In this document: positions 1 to 8,485 of the stretch, piece after piece
Numbering within the stretch: the stretch's first letter is position 1
How the letters are laid out: each line of letters starts with the position of its first letter
Assembly: GCF_016862115.1 (NCBI RefSeq)
Contig: NZ_BOMI01000006.1
Coordinates: forward strand, 32,285 to 96,284
Origin: Paractinoplanes deccanensis
Lineage (GTDB): Bacteria > Actinomycetota > Actinomycetes > Mycobacteriales > Micromonosporaceae
DNA: 64,000 nt
Direction of reading: 5' to 3'
The notes under the pieces: model-generated
What the model was told of the DNA's origin: nothing
Databases searched by the model: none
What the model saw: the letters and a program-made list of their open reading frames with translations, nothing else
Translations under genes and position numbers: made by a program

Positions 1-20
1 GATCATATGTGGCGGCCGCA

Positions 21-3000
21 CTAGGCGATCAACGGGAGCCGCTTGGTCATCTGGCTCAGCGCCTCGGTGCCGTCGACCGGGCTGGAGAACAGGTAGCCCT
101 GGCCCAGTGGGCAGCCCAGCCAGGCGAGCAGGTCGCGGTGGGTCGTGCTCTCGATGCCCTCGGCGATCACCGTCAGGCCGTACTGCCGCGACAGCGCCAC
201 CATCTGCTGCACCCGGGCCAGCTGGTCCTGGCTCTGGGCGATGTCGTCGATCGCCGACTTGTCGATCTTCACGACGTCGAGGGGGCGGCCGTCGAGGCCG
301 GGCCCGAAGTAGTCGATCGCGATCCGTACGCCGTGCTCGCGCAGGTCGGCCAGGTGCTCCCAGACGGCCTCGTGCTCCGGCGCCAGCGCGGTCTCGTCCA
401 GCTCCAGCATGAGCGCGTGCGGCGGCACGCCGGCCCGGGCCAGCGCCCGCTTGATCTCGTCGACGAAGCCGGCCTCGCGGAACTGGCGCACGGAGACGTT
501 CACACTCACGTACGGCTGGCGCGACCGTGGCAGGATGCGCCGCCACTGCCCGACCGTGTGCAGCGCCTGCTCCAGCACCCAGCGGCCCATCGGCACGATC
601 AGGCCGCTCTCCTCCGCCACCTCGATGAACTCGGCCGGCTGGACCACGCCGCGGCTCGGGTGGTGCCAGCGCACCAGGGCCTCGTAGCCGACCGGCTCGT
701 CCGTGCCGAGATCGACGATCGGCTGGTACGCCAGCAGGAACAGTCCCTCCCGCGCCGCGTGGTCGAGGGCCGAGCGCAGCTCGAGGCGCTCCACCATCGC
801 GCCGTGCAGGTCGGCCCGGTAGCGGCGCCACTGGTTCTTGCCGGCCCCCTTCGCCACGTAGAGGGCCAGGTCGGCCTGGCGCAGCAGCTCGTCGGCGGTC
901 CCCGCCTCGGGCGTGGTGGTGATGCCGATGCTCGCCACCGCCATGATGCTCGTGCCGTCGTCGAGCGGCACCGGCTCGGCGAGGGCCGCGAGGATCCGCT
1001 GGGCGGTCTCCTCCACCGCCCCCGGGTCCTGGACGTTCTCCACCAGCGCGGCGAACTCGTCGCCGCCGAGCCGCGCGGCCGTGTCGTCGGCGCGCAGCGC
1101 ACCGGCGATCCGGTGGGCGACCGTGATCAGCAGCTGGTCGCCGGCCGCGTGGCCCAGGGTGTCGTTGACCTTTTTGAAGTCGTCCAGGTCGATGAAGAGC
1201 ACGCCGACGACCGAGCCGTCGCGGGCGCCGCGGTGCAGCGCGTGCCCGAGCCGGTCGTGGAAGAGCACCCGGTTGGCGAGGCCGGTCATCGAGTCGTGGA
1301 ACGCCTGGTGGATCAGCTCCTGTTCGAGCCGGCGGCGCTCGGTCACGTCGCGCAGGGTCACCACCAGCGCGGCGACGGTCGGGTCGGCGCGCAGGTCCTG
1401 CCCCTGCATCTCGAGCAGGACGGGGGTACGGCGGTTGCCCACCGCCCGGAAGTCGAGCCCCTCCTGCATCGCGTCGCCGGCCCGGACCGCGGCGAGCACC
1501 TCGGCGAGCCGGCCCCGGTCGCCGGGGTGGATGACGCTGGGCAGCGGGGCGCCGCTCGGGTCGCGGCCGAGGACCGTCGCCGCGGACGGGCTCGCGTACA
1601 GGATGCGGTCGTGCTCGTCGACGATGAGGATGACGTCGGAGGTGTTCTGCACCAGGGTGCGGAAGTAGGTCTCGCTGTTGCGGCGGATCACCTCCCGGCT
1701 GAGCTCGATCCGCTCCAGGGCGAGCGCGGCCTGCCCGGCCAGCACCTCGACCGCGCGCAGCAGGCCGGGCAGCCGCGGGGTGGGCGCGCCGACGTGCAGC
1801 ACGCCGACCAGCGAGTCACCGGCCGGCCGGTCGCGCAGCACCATCGGGCAGCGCAGCGCCATGCCGTGCGGGGAGAGCCGCACCGCTACCGCCCAGTCGA
1901 GGTCGCCGGTCGCCACCATCCGGGCCGACGTGCCGCCGGCCCGGTCGCCGGCCGCCTCGGCCCGCAGCGCACCCTCCTCGGTGACCGCCATCGCCAGCAC
2001 CACGCCGTGCGGCGTGTCCGCGGGCAGCAGCTCGGCCACCGCGGTCCGCACGGCGGCGTTGACCTCGTCGGCCGTGTTCGCCGACACCAGGGCCGCGGAG
2101 GCCCGGCGCAGCGCCCGCTCCCGGGCCAGCGCCAGCCGGTGGCTCGCCATGATGCCCGCCAGGCGGAGCAGCACGAGCAGGAACGTGACGGCGCTGAGGA
2201 CCGCGACAACGGTCAGGTCGGGCACCTCGCCGTCGCGGAACATCCGGACCAGCAGCACGGCCGGCGCGGTCATCGACGCCAGCCCGAGCAATGCCAGCCG
2301 CGGGCGGGTCAGCTCGGTCTCGGCGGCCGCGACCGGCCGGCTCAGCTCGATCATCGACGGGTGCAGGGCGGCGAGGCCGGCGCCGGCGTAGAGGGCGAAA
2401 CGGCCCAGGCCGGCCGCGCTCATGTCGAAGGCCAGCTGGTAGCCGACGTCGGCGACCAGCATGACGAAGAGCCCCGCCCCGAGGATCCGCCCGGCGGTGA
2501 CGGGACGGCCCGCGGCGAGCAGCCGGGTCAGCAGGCCGAGCAGCAGCAGGTCGGCCACGGAGAGGACGACCGCCGTCCAGCCGTGGTCGGCGTGCAGGTC
2601 GGGACCGAGGACGAAGCTCCAGGCGAGCAGGGCGACGCCGGAGGTGAGCGTGAGCGAGTCGAGCAGCGCCGCCCGGTCGCGCAGCCCGCCCGTGCGGCGG
2701 CGGATCAGCACGAGCAGCACGCCGGCAAGGACCGGATAGCCGACGAGCGCGAGCACGGCGCCCGCGGCGCGCAGGCCGGGAACGAGCTCGGGCGCGGTGC
2801 AGACGGCCGTGCCGGCGGCGGAGAGCGCGACGGCTAGCCCGAGCAGGCGCCAGGGCATGCGGTCGGCGGGCTGCCGCAGCCGTACGCCGTGCGCGATCGC
2901 CGCGACCGCGGAGAGCCCGGCGACCAGGCGCAGGACGCTCTGCGCCTCGGCGGGCACCAGCACGAACAGGACGGCGATCAGCGCCATCCAGCCACCGAAG

Positions 3001-3023
3001 GCGGCGGCCCAGCGTGCCGGCAT
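21..3023 (-). CDS. Membrane GGDEF/EAL cyclic-di-GMP protein with GAF-like and PAS domains
   Basis: A 1000-residue signalling protein. Roughly residues 1-310 hold nine or ten hydrophobic segments, followed by a GAF-like stretch (about 320-450), a PAS domain (about 465-575), a GGDEF domain (about 575-740) with an intact LGGDEF motif near residue 651, and a C-terminal EAL domain with YEALVRW near 780. The GGDEF half should make cyclic-di-GMP. The EAL half looks inactive: the usual DDFGTG metal motif reads DYFGPG near residue 902 and the loop after it is shortened, although KIDKS and AEGIE remain. I chose the ATG at 3023, the residue where the hydrophobic N-terminus begins; an in-frame ATG at 3089 would add 22 polar residues and overlap the divergent promoter. 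The stop lies 21 bases from the window edge, so the gene is complete. Confidence 0.93.
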   Translation of the reverse strand: MPARWAAAFGGWMALIAVLFVLVPAEAQSVLRLVAGLSAVAAIAHGVRLRQPADRMPWRLLGLAVALSAAGTAVCTAPELVPGLRAAGAVLALVGYPVLAGVLLVLIRRRTGGLRDRAALLDSLTLTSGVALLAWSFVLGPDLHADHGWTAVVLSVADLLLLGLLTRLLAAGRPVTAGRILGAGLFVMLVADVGYQLAFDMSAAGLGRFALYAGAGLAALHPSMIELSRPVAAAETELTRPRLALLGLASMTAPAVLLVRMFRDGEVPDLTVVAVLSAVTFLLVLLRLAGIMASHRLALARERALRRASAALVSANTADEVNAAVRTAVAELLPADTPHGVVLAMAVTEEGALRAEAAGDRAGGTSARMVATGDLDWAVAVRLSPHGMALRCPMVLRDRPAGDSLVGVLHVGAPTPRLPGLLRAVEVLAGQAALALERIELSREVIRRNSETYFRTLVQNTSDVILIVDEHDRILYASPSAATVLGRDPSGAPLPSVIHPGDRGRLAEVLAAVRAGDAMQEGLDFRAVGNRRTPVLLEMQGQDLRADPTVAALVVTLRDVTERRRLEQELIHQAFHDSMTGLANRVLFHDRLGHALHRGARDGSVVGVLFIDLDDFKKVNDTLGHAAGDQLLITVAHRIAGALRADDTAARLGGDEFAALVENVQDPGAVEETAQRILAALAEPVPLDDGTSIMAVASIGITTTPEAGTADELLRQADLALYVAKGAGKNQWRRYRADLHGAMVERLELRSALDHAAREGLFLLAYQPIVDLGTDEPVGYEALVRWHHPSRGVVQPAEFIEVAEESGLIVPMGRWVLEQALHTVGQWRRILPRSRQPYVSVNVSVRQFREAGFVDEIKRALARAGVPPHALMLELDETALAPEHEAVWEHLADLREHGVRIAIDYFGPGLDGRPLDVVKIDKSAIDDIAQSQDQLARVQQMVALSRQYGLTVIAEGIESTTHRDLLAWLGCPLGQGYLFSSPVDGTEALSQMTKRLPLIA

Positions 3024-3103
3024 CCTGTCCCAGCCTCCACTCGCACCGACGGTTCTGCGGGCTGCCTGATCGGCCCGGCACGGGGCCACCTGAGCGAAAC
3101 CGG

Positions 3104-3109
3104 CACAAT
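3104..3109 (+). promoter_or_regulatory. -10 hexamer CACAAT, leaderless start of the 3116 methyltransferase
   Basis: CACAAT ends 6 nt before the GTG at 3116 and no Shine-Dalgarno sequence precedes that codon, as expected for a leaderless actinobacterial mRNA. Confidence 0.5.
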
Positions 3110-3115
3110 CGTGGT

Positions 3116-3757
3116 GTGCTCCTCGAGTTCATCCGCGGCAACACCGCCCCGGCACCGGTCCCGTTCGTCCCCGAGATCACACTCTACCAGGCGGAGGAGC
3201 CGATCGCCCTCTGGGAGAAGACGGAGGAGTCGGGCGGCGAGCAGCCACCGCCGTTCTGGGCGTTCGCCTGGGCCGGCGGGCAGGCGCTGGCCCGGCACGT
3301 GCTCGACGACCCCGGCCTGGTGGCGGGGCGCAGCGTGCTCGACCTGGCCACCGGCTCCGGGCTGGTGGCCGTGGCGGCGGCGAAGGCGGGCGCCCGTCCG
3401 GTGACCGCCAACGACGTCGACCCGTACTCGCTGGCCGCGGCCGAGGCGAACGCGGCGGCCAACGGGGTCGAGGTGCGGACCGTCGAGGCCGACCTGCTGG
3501 ACACCGACGACCCGTACGGCGTGGTCCTGGCCGGCGACGTCTTCTACAGCCGCGAGATGGCCGCCCGGGTGCTGCCGTTCCTGCGCCGGGCGGCGGGCCG
3601 CGGCAGCCTCGTGCTGATCGGCGACCCCGGCCGGGCGTACCTGCCGTCCGAGGGCCTCGTCAGGAGGGCGTCCTACGACGTGCCCGTGCCGGTCTCGCTG
3701 GAGAGCGTGCCGGTGCGGCACACGACCGTGTGGCAGCTGCTCACCGCAGGAGCTTGA
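3116..3757 (+). CDS. Class I SAM-dependent methyltransferase, COG3897/Methyltransf_16 type
   Basis: A 213-residue Rossmann methyltransferase. The SAM-binding motif I is DLATGSGLVAVAAA (residues about 79-92), followed by the acidic NDVD at the end of strand 2 and a DVFYSREMA motif after strand 4, typical of the predicted nicotinamide N-methylase/ETF-beta lysine methyltransferase group. The substrate is probably a protein lysine or a small amine, but this cannot be read from sequence. The GTG at 3116 is preferred because the protein-like sequence starts there (LLEFIRGNTAPAPVPF) and a -10 hexamer lies 6 nt upstream. Its 3' end overlaps the convergent HAD gene by 17 bp. Confidence 0.85.
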   Translation: MLLEFIRGNTAPAPVPFVPEITLYQAEEPIALWEKTEESGGEQPPPFWAFAWAGGQALARHVLDDPGLVAGRSVLDLATGSGLVAVAAAKAGARPVTANDVDPYSLAAAEANAAANGVEVRTVEADLLDTDDPYGVVLAGDVFYSREMAARVLPFLRRAAGRGSLVLIGDPGRAYLPSEGLVRRASYDVPVPVSLESVPVRHTTVWQLLTAGA

Positions 3758-4457
3758 GCAGGCCGTAGCCGTCCTCGACCACGTCGTCCGGGCTGGGACC
3801 GCCCGGTTCCGCGCTGGTGCGCGGCGACGGCATGAGAATGGCCCGGCCGACGCCGGCGCGGCGGCAGCACTGGATGTCGCGGCGCGGGGTGTCGCCCACG
3901 TACCACGCCTCCTCGGGCGGCACGCCGAGCGCGTCGGTCGCGTACCAGATCATCTGCGGGTTGGGTTTGCGCACGCCGGCCTCGTCGCTGTAGATCTGCG
4001 CCGCGAAGTAGCCGCCGATGCCCGCCTTGTCCAGGAAGTCGCGGTGCGCGGCGCCCGACAGCGTGTTGCTGACCACCGCCAGCGGGATCCCGGCCGCCGC
4101 CGCGGCCTCCAGCATCTCGGGGATGCCCGGCCGCAGCGCCCAGGTGTCCCGCCAGGCCCACTCGTAGGCGAGCTTGCGCACCGCCCCGCGCACCGGCACC
4201 TGGGCCGCCGGCGGCCACCCCGGCAGGATGAACCGCTCGAAGACCTCGGCCTGGCTCAGCTCGTCGGGCCAGTCCTCGTCGCGCCAGGCCGCCCACGCGG
4301 CGGCGCCCTCGGTGAGCGACCGCTGGATCTCCCCGGGTGGCAGGGCGCCCTTCGTCAGGTTGAAGATGCGCAGGACGAGCCCGGGCGGAGCGCTGCGCTG
4401 CGGTGGCGCGTCCGCCAGGACGCCCCCGAAGTCGAGCAGTAGCGCAGCGGGCCGCAT
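3741..4457 (-). CDS. HAD-superfamily hydrolase
   Basis: A 238-residue HAD phosphatase-like protein. Motif I is LLLDFGGVL (nucleophile Asp; the usual +2 acid/base Asp is Gly, as in the YihX/epoxide-hydrolase N-terminal-like branch), motif II is the VVSN segment, the Lys of motif III is in RKPNPQ and motif IV is YVGDTPRRDI. It begins one base after the stop of the polyphosphate glucokinase gene, so the two are co-transcribed and probably translationally coupled. A phosphosugar substrate would fit the context but is inference. Confidence 0.85.
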   Translation of the reverse strand: MRPAALLLDFGGVLADAPPQRSAPPGLVLRIFNLTKGALPPGEIQRSLTEGAAAWAAWRDEDWPDELSQAEVFERFILPGWPPAAQVPVRGAVRKLAYEWAWRDTWALRPGIPEMLEAAAAAGIPLAVVSNTLSGAAHRDFLDKAGIGGYFAAQIYSDEAGVRKPNPQMIWYATDALGVPPEEAWYVGDTPRRDIQCCRRAGVGRAILMPSPRTSAEPGGPSPDDVVEDGYGLLKLLR

Positions 4458-4458
4458 G

Positions 4459-5229
4459 TCAACGAACGGTACCCAACGTCCAGGCTCGCACTCCCCCGAC
4501 GATGCCGGCCGTGTTGGGCACCACCACGACGTCGTCGCCCATGCGCGCCAGCTGGGTGGGGGTGATGAGGCGGGAGTTGCCGCCGCCCAGATAGACCCGG
4601 TCCCAGAGGAAGACCGGCCGCAGCCCCTCGACGACGTTGCGCACCCGCCGCGACCAGAGCGCGTCGCCCAGCCGGCGGCGCTCGTGCTCGCCGATGTAGG
4701 TGTCGTAGGACATGCCCCACCGCACCGGCGCCTGCGACATCTCCAGGTGCGGGGCGAGCGCGCCACCGTCGAAAAGGGCGCAGCCCAGCCCCGTGCCGAG
4801 GGTCAGCACCAGCTCGCAGCCGGTGCCCGCGACCACGCCGGCGCCGTGCACCTCGGCGTCGTTGAGCACCAGCGTGGGCATGCCGAACGCCTCGGCCAGC
4901 GCCGTGCGCGCGTCGAAGCCGCTCCAGGCCTCCACCAGATCGGGATCGACCTTGGTACGGGGACCGCTGCGCGTCACGTAGTGCGGCGTCGCCACCACCA
5001 CGCCGTGCCGCAGCATGCCCGGCATGCCCACGGTGACCCGGTCGGCGCTGGGCAGCCGCTCGCCGAGCTGCACCAGCGTCTTCACGAAAAGGTCGGGAGG
5101 CAGCGGGTACGGCGTCGGGACACGCAACGGCTGCGCCCGCATCGTGCCCGCCTCGTCGAGGACGGACCCCTTGATGCCGCCGCCTCCGCAGTCGATCGTC
5201 AGGGTGAAAGCCACGCCGTCAGTTTGCAT
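4459..5229 (-). CDS. ppgK: Polyphosphate glucokinase (ROK family)
   Basis: A 256-residue ROK-family sugar kinase close in length to mycobacterial PpgK, which phosphorylates glucose with polyphosphate or ATP. The N-terminal phosphate loop is DCGGGGIKG, the catalytic Asp lies in VLNDAEVHG, and a second phosphate loop is TLGTGLGCALFDGG; YLGGGNSRL near the C-terminus is also typical. There is no ROK-repressor HTH and no zinc-binding Cys cluster, both consistent with PpgK. The ATG at 5229 is supported by a strong AGGAGG 7 nt upstream; longer in-frame extensions would run into the divergent RNA methyltransferase. It heads a two-gene operon with the HAD phosphatase. Confidence 0.88.
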   Translation of the reverse strand: MQTDGVAFTLTIDCGGGGIKGSVLDEAGTMRAQPLRVPTPYPLPPDLFVKTLVQLGERLPSADRVTVGMPGMLRHGVVVATPHYVTRSGPRTKVDPDLVEAWSGFDARTALAEAFGMPTLVLNDAEVHGAGVVAGTGCELVLTLGTGLGCALFDGGALAPHLEMSQAPVRWGMSYDTYIGEHERRRLGDALWSRRVRNVVEGLRPVFLWDRVYLGGGNSRLITPTQLARMGDDVVVVPNTAGIVGGVRAWTLGTVR

Positions 5230-5279
5230 GGCGGACACCTCCTCGCCTAGCGATTGTGACCCGCGTGTGTGGGGTTGGG

Positions 5280-5285
5280 TAGGGT
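5280..5285 (+). promoter_or_regulatory. -10 hexamer TAGGGT, leaderless start of the 5294 gene
   Basis: TAGGGT ends 8 nt before the GTG at 5294, with no Shine-Dalgarno sequence between. Confidence 0.5.
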
Positions 5286-5293
5286 CGACGGCC

Positions 5294-6109
5294 GTGCGCG
5301 TAACTACCCGGAATGCCTCCTTCCAGCAGTGGCAGGCCCTGCTCACCAACCGGGCGAAGCGGCACCGCGCCGGGGAGTTCCTCGTGCACGGGGTGCGCCC
5401 CATCTCGCTCGCGGTCGACCACGGCTGGGACGTCCGCTCGGTGATCTACCCGGACGACCACTCGCTGTCGGCGTGGGCTCGCTCGATCCTCGACCGCTCC
5501 GGCGCCCGCCCGGTCGCCATGGCCCCCGAGCTGTTCACCGAGCTGGCCGACAAGGAGTCCGCCGAGCTGATCGCCGTCGTGGCCGTCCCCGACGTCCCGG
5601 AACTGCCCCTCGCCGACGATCCGCACCTGCTCGTCGTCGTGTTCGACAGGCCCTCGACGCCGGGCAACGTCGGCACCCTGATCCGCTCGGCGGACGCGTT
5701 CGGCGCGGCGGCCGTCGTGGTCACCGGGCACGCCGCCGACCCGTACGACCCGAAGTCGGTCCGGGCCAGCACCGGCTCGCTCTTCGCCCTGCCGGTGATC
5801 CGCGCCGAGGGACACGCCGAGGTGCTGGAGTGGGTCGCGCGGCTGCGCGCCGGCGGCCTGCCCGTGCAGGTCGTCGGCACCGACGAGCACGGCGCTGTCG
5901 ACGTCGCCGACCACGACCTCACCGGACCCACCGTCGTGCTCGTCGGCAACGAGACGACCGGGCTCAGCACCGCCTGGCGCGAGGCCGCCGACGTGCTGGT
6001 CCGCATCCCGATCACCGGCGCGGCGAGCTCGCTGAACGCCGCCACCGCCGCCACGGTCGTCCTCTACGAGATCAACCGGCAGCGGTCGCACGGATCCGCA
6101 CGCGGGTGA
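5294..6109 (+). CDS. SpoU/TrmH-family RNA 2'-O-methyltransferase
   Basis: A 271-residue SPOUT methyltransferase of the TrmH/RlmB type that methylates ribose 2'-OH in rRNA or tRNA. An N-terminal substrate-binding region (residues 1 to about 105; KRHRAGEFLVHGVRPI) precedes the knotted SpoU domain. Motif 1 is DRPSTPGNVGTLIRSADAFG, motif 2 is VVLVGNETTGLS and motif 3 is IPITGAASSLNAATAA, all intact. The exact RNA target is unknown. The GTG start gives a protein beginning VRVTTRNASFQQW. The last 38 bp overlap the convergent CBS-domain gene. Confidence 0.88.
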   Translation: MRVTTRNASFQQWQALLTNRAKRHRAGEFLVHGVRPISLAVDHGWDVRSVIYPDDHSLSAWARSILDRSGARPVAMAPELFTELADKESAELIAVVAVPDVPELPLADDPHLLVVVFDRPSTPGNVGTLIRSADAFGAAAVVVTGHAADPYDPKSVRASTGSLFALPVIRAEGHAEVLEWVARLRAGGLPVQVVGTDEHGAVDVADHDLTGPTVVLVGNETTGLSTAWREAADVLVRIPITGAASSLNAATAATVVLYEINRQRSHGSARG

Positions 6110-7319
6110 TCGCCCGCCCGGTCACCTCGGTCACCTCGGCGGTGAGGCCGGGCAGCGTCACCACCTCGCCCGGGCAGGTCGGGATGTGCCCGAGCGCCTC
6201 CAGCACCATGCCGGCCACCGTCGTGTAGTCGCCCGCGGCGTGCAGCCCGAGCCCGGGCAGGTCGTGCACCGGGAACGAGCCGGGCATCAGCAGCGCGCCG
6301 TCCGGCTCGCGGACCACGGGCGCCACGTCCCGGTCGGTCTCGTCGTAGATCTCCCCCACGATCTCCTCGACCAGGTCCTCCATCGTGACGATGCCGTCGA
6401 TCGCGCCGCGCTCGTCCACCACGAAGGCGAGCAGCCGCCGCTCGCCGCGCAGCTGCATGAGCGCGTCGGAGACCCGCAACGTCTCGGGGAGGAAGACGCC
6501 GGGCCGGCAGTGGTCGTCGACGGTGCCGCCGACGTCGACCAGGTCGCGCAGGTGCACCGTGCCGATCACGTCGTCCAGCCCGGCCGGGCCGACCACCGGC
6601 GCCCGCGAGTGCCCGCCGTCGATGAGCATCCGCAGCGCGTCGTGCGCGGACGCGCCGCTCGGCAGGGTCAGCACGTCGCGCCGGGGCACCAGGATCTCCC
6701 GGAGCACCCGGTCGGCGATCTCGAAGGCGCCGCTGATGATCGTCTGCTGCTCGGCCGAGAAGTCCTGCCGCGAGGCGACCATGTCGCGGATCTCCTCGGT
6801 CGTGACCTCCTCGCGCTGGGCGGACGGATCGCTGCCGGCGAGGCGTACGAGAAGATCTGTCGACACGCCCAGCAGCCACACCGCCGGCCGCGAGATCATC
6901 GACAGGACGTCGAGCGGCGTCGCCACCAGCAGCGCCCAGCCCTCGGCGCGCTGCATGGCGATCCGCTTCGGCGCCAGCTCGCCGACGACCAGGGTGACGA
7001 AGGTCAGCAGGACCGTCACGACGAAGATCGCGGCCGGCTCGGCGGCGCCGCCGAGGAAGCCGAGCGGCTCGACGAGCGGCTCGGAGAGCGACACGGCCGC
7101 GGTCGCCGAGGCGAGGAAGCCGGCGAGCGTGATGCCGATCTGGATGGTGGCGAGGAACCGGTTGGGGTCGCGCGCGAGCCGGGCGAGCACCTTCCCGCCG
7201 CGCGAGCGCCGCTCGAGCCGCTGCAGCTGGCTGTCGCGCAGCGAGACCAGGGCCATCTCGCTGCCGGAGAAGACCGCGTTGACCAGGACGAGCACGAGCA
7301 CCAGGACGATTTCGCCCAT
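6072..7319 (-). CDS. CNNM/CorC-HlyC-type membrane protein with tandem CBS domains
   Basis: A 415-residue protein of the DUF21-CBS-CBS-CorC_HlyC architecture. The DUF21 region (about 1-175) has four hydrophobic segments and the conserved NAVFSGSEMAL and GELAPKRIA stretches; two CBS domains cover about 200-325 (including DDVIGTVHLRDL and GIVTMEDLVEEIVGEI); the C-terminal CorC_HlyC domain ends the protein. Family members are linked to Mg2+ or Co2+ efflux. The ATG lies 7 nt after a TAAAAT -10 hexamer. The gene may be transcribed separately from the upstream glycosylase, whose stop is only 19 bp away. Confidence 0.88.
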   Translation of the reverse strand: MGEIVLVLVLVLVNAVFSGSEMALVSLRDSQLQRLERRSRGGKVLARLARDPNRFLATIQIGITLAGFLASATAAVSLSEPLVEPLGFLGGAAEPAAIFVVTVLLTFVTLVVGELAPKRIAMQRAEGWALLVATPLDVLSMISRPAVWLLGVSTDLLVRLAGSDPSAQREEVTTEEIRDMVASRQDFSAEQQTIISGAFEIADRVLREILVPRRDVLTLPSGASAHDALRMLIDGGHSRAPVVGPAGLDDVIGTVHLRDLVDVGGTVDDHCRPGVFLPETLRVSDALMQLRGERRLLAFVVDERGAIDGIVTMEDLVEEIVGEIYDETDRDVAPVVREPDGALLMPGSFPVHDLPGLGLHAAGDYTTVAGMVLEALGHIPTCPGEVVTLPGLTAEVTEVTGRAITRVRIRATAAG

Positions 7320-7326
7320 TTGCCCA

Positions 7327-7332
7327 ATTTTA
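7327..7332 (-). promoter_or_regulatory. -10 hexamer TAAAAT, leaderless start of the CBS-domain gene
   Basis: TAAAAT on the minus strand ends 7 nt before the ATG at 7319. It is one of the best matches to the TANNNT consensus in the window. Confidence 0.55.
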
Positions 7333-7338
7333 GAGGAG

Positions 7339-8238
7339 TCAGAAGCGCGCGAAGGACCGGATCGGCATTCGGGGACCGAACTTCGGCGCGCCTATCCCGC
7401 CGTGCGCCAGCAGGTCACAGACCCGGCCGCGATGGCCGCGGAACGGCTCCAGCAGCTCCAGCATGCGCGCGTCGGTGCCGCGCGCCTCGCCGGCGAGCGC
7501 CCAGGCGACCGTGTTGGGGATGTGGAAGTCACCGACGCTCACCGCGTCCGCGTCGCCGTAGGCCACCCGGACGACCTCGGCGGCGGTCCACGGGCCGATG
7601 CCGGGCAGCGCGACCAGCCGCCGGGTCGCCTCGGCGGAGTCGGCGCAGCGCTCCAGCCGGCCGGCCACCAGCGCGGCGCGCAGCAGGGCCTGGGTGCGGC
7701 GCTGCTCGACGCCGAAGGGATGGAACTCCCAGTACGACATCGCGGCGATCGCCGCGGGATCGGGTGGCAGCACGAGATCGGCCGGGCCCGGCGCGGGCTC
7801 ACCGAGGGCCCGGCAGATCGCCCGGTACGACCGGTGGGCCTCCTTGCCGGTGACCTTCTGCTCCAGGATCGCGCGGAGCACCCGCGGGAACACCAGGCCG
7901 GTGGCCGGCATCCGTACCCCCGAGAAGGTCTTGGCCAGGCGGGCGACGAGCGGGTGGGCCGCCGCGAGCTCGGCGAAGCCGTCGAGGTCGTCACGCAGGC
8001 CGGCGACGGCGTCGGCGCGATCGATGATCCACTCCGCGCCGGGGCCGTAGCCGGTGGCGGTGAGGTCGCGCGTCAGGTGCAGCGTCGCGGGCCCGTCGGG
8101 GGTGCGGGCGGCCATCCAGAAGTCGGTGCCGGTGAAGCGGCCGCACGGATCGTGCTTGGGGACCAGCAGCGGGCCGACCGAGGCGCCGAAGTGATAGCGC
8201 GGCGGAGGCGTCAGCCGGCGGGTCACCTCGGAGCTCAC
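7339..8238 (-). CDS. DNA-3-methyladenine glycosylase, HhH-GPD superfamily (AlkA-like)
   Basis: A 299-residue base-excision repair glycosylase. An N-terminal domain (1 to about 115) precedes the helix-hairpin-helix core with LPGIGPWTAAEVVRVA at about 205-220 and the catalytic Asp in VGDFHIPN. It should remove alkylated purines. No AdaA/Ada domain is fused to it. The GTG at 8238 is chosen because a TACAGT hexamer ends 7 nt upstream; a second in-frame GTG is at 8226. A perfect 16-bp inverted repeat overlaps the -35 position of this promoter. Confidence 0.85.
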   Translation of the reverse strand: MSSEVTRRLTPPPRYHFGASVGPLLVPKHDPCGRFTGTDFWMAARTPDGPATLHLTRDLTATGYGPGAEWIIDRADAVAGLRDDLDGFAELAAAHPLVARLAKTFSGVRMPATGLVFPRVLRAILEQKVTGKEAHRSYRAICRALGEPAPGPADLVLPPDPAAIAAMSYWEFHPFGVEQRRTQALLRAALVAGRLERCADSAEATRRLVALPGIGPWTAAEVVRVAYGDADAVSVGDFHIPNTVAWALAGEARGTDARMLELLEPFRGHRGRVCDLLAHGGIGAPKFGPRMPIRSFARF

Positions 8239-8245
8239 CGGCAAC

Positions 8246-8251
8246 ACTGTA
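8246..8251 (-). promoter_or_regulatory. -10 hexamer TACAGT, leaderless start of the glycosylase
   Basis: TACAGT on the minus strand ends 7 nt before the GTG at 8238. The matching -35 position (about 8268-8274) falls inside the inverted repeat at 8266-8303. Confidence 0.5.
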
Positions 8252-8265
8252 CTGCCCGGAACGGG

Positions 8266-8303
8266 CCGATGGCCCTGACCGCGCTCCCGGTCAGGGCCAT
8301 CGG
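8266..8303. promoter_or_regulatory. Perfect 16-bp inverted repeat (operator or terminator)
   Basis: CCGATGGCCCTGACCG at 8266-8281 is followed by a 6-nt spacer and its exact reverse complement at 8288-8303. It starts 28 bp upstream of the glycosylase GTG, at the -35 position, and about 180 bp downstream of the 8486 stop codon on the same strand. No T-run follows on either strand, so a classic intrinsic terminator is not supported; an operator or a U-less hairpin terminator are the alternatives. Confidence 0.6.
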
Positions 8304-8402
8304 AGGGCGACCGGACCCCCGAGTGGTCCGGATCGCCGATGGAGCGAACGTCGCCGTGCACCGTCCATCAGGGGGAAGGACGGCAAGCCGGCGGTGACGG
8401 GG

Positions 8403-8450
8403 GGTCCCGGCCGGGACGTGGGCCATGTCGGTGACCTGGTCCCGGCCGGG
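8403..8450. repeat. Paired GC palindromes GGTCCCGGCCGGG
   Basis: The 13-mer GGTCCCGGCCGGG occurs at 8403-8415 and again at 8438-8450, 35 bp apart, each with the palindromic core CCCGGCCGGG. The pair lies just past the stop of the exported protein gene at 8486 (minus strand) and may help end its transcript. Confidence 0.4.
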
Positions 8451-8485
8451 TTCAACGCCGGCGTCGCGGCGCCGCTCCTCGCTCG

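Noticed and set aside
1..20. NdeI (CATATG) and NotI (GCGGCCGC) sites at the very start, suggesting vector or linker sequence
   Set aside because: The bases join smoothly to a complete gene end and such GC-rich sites are common in this genome; there is no further vector sequence to support it.
9..2837. Long plus-strand open frame of 942 codons opposite the GGDEF/EAL gene
   Set aside because: It is an antisense shadow caused by GC-rich third positions; it has no domains and the minus-strand frame is a clear signalling protein.
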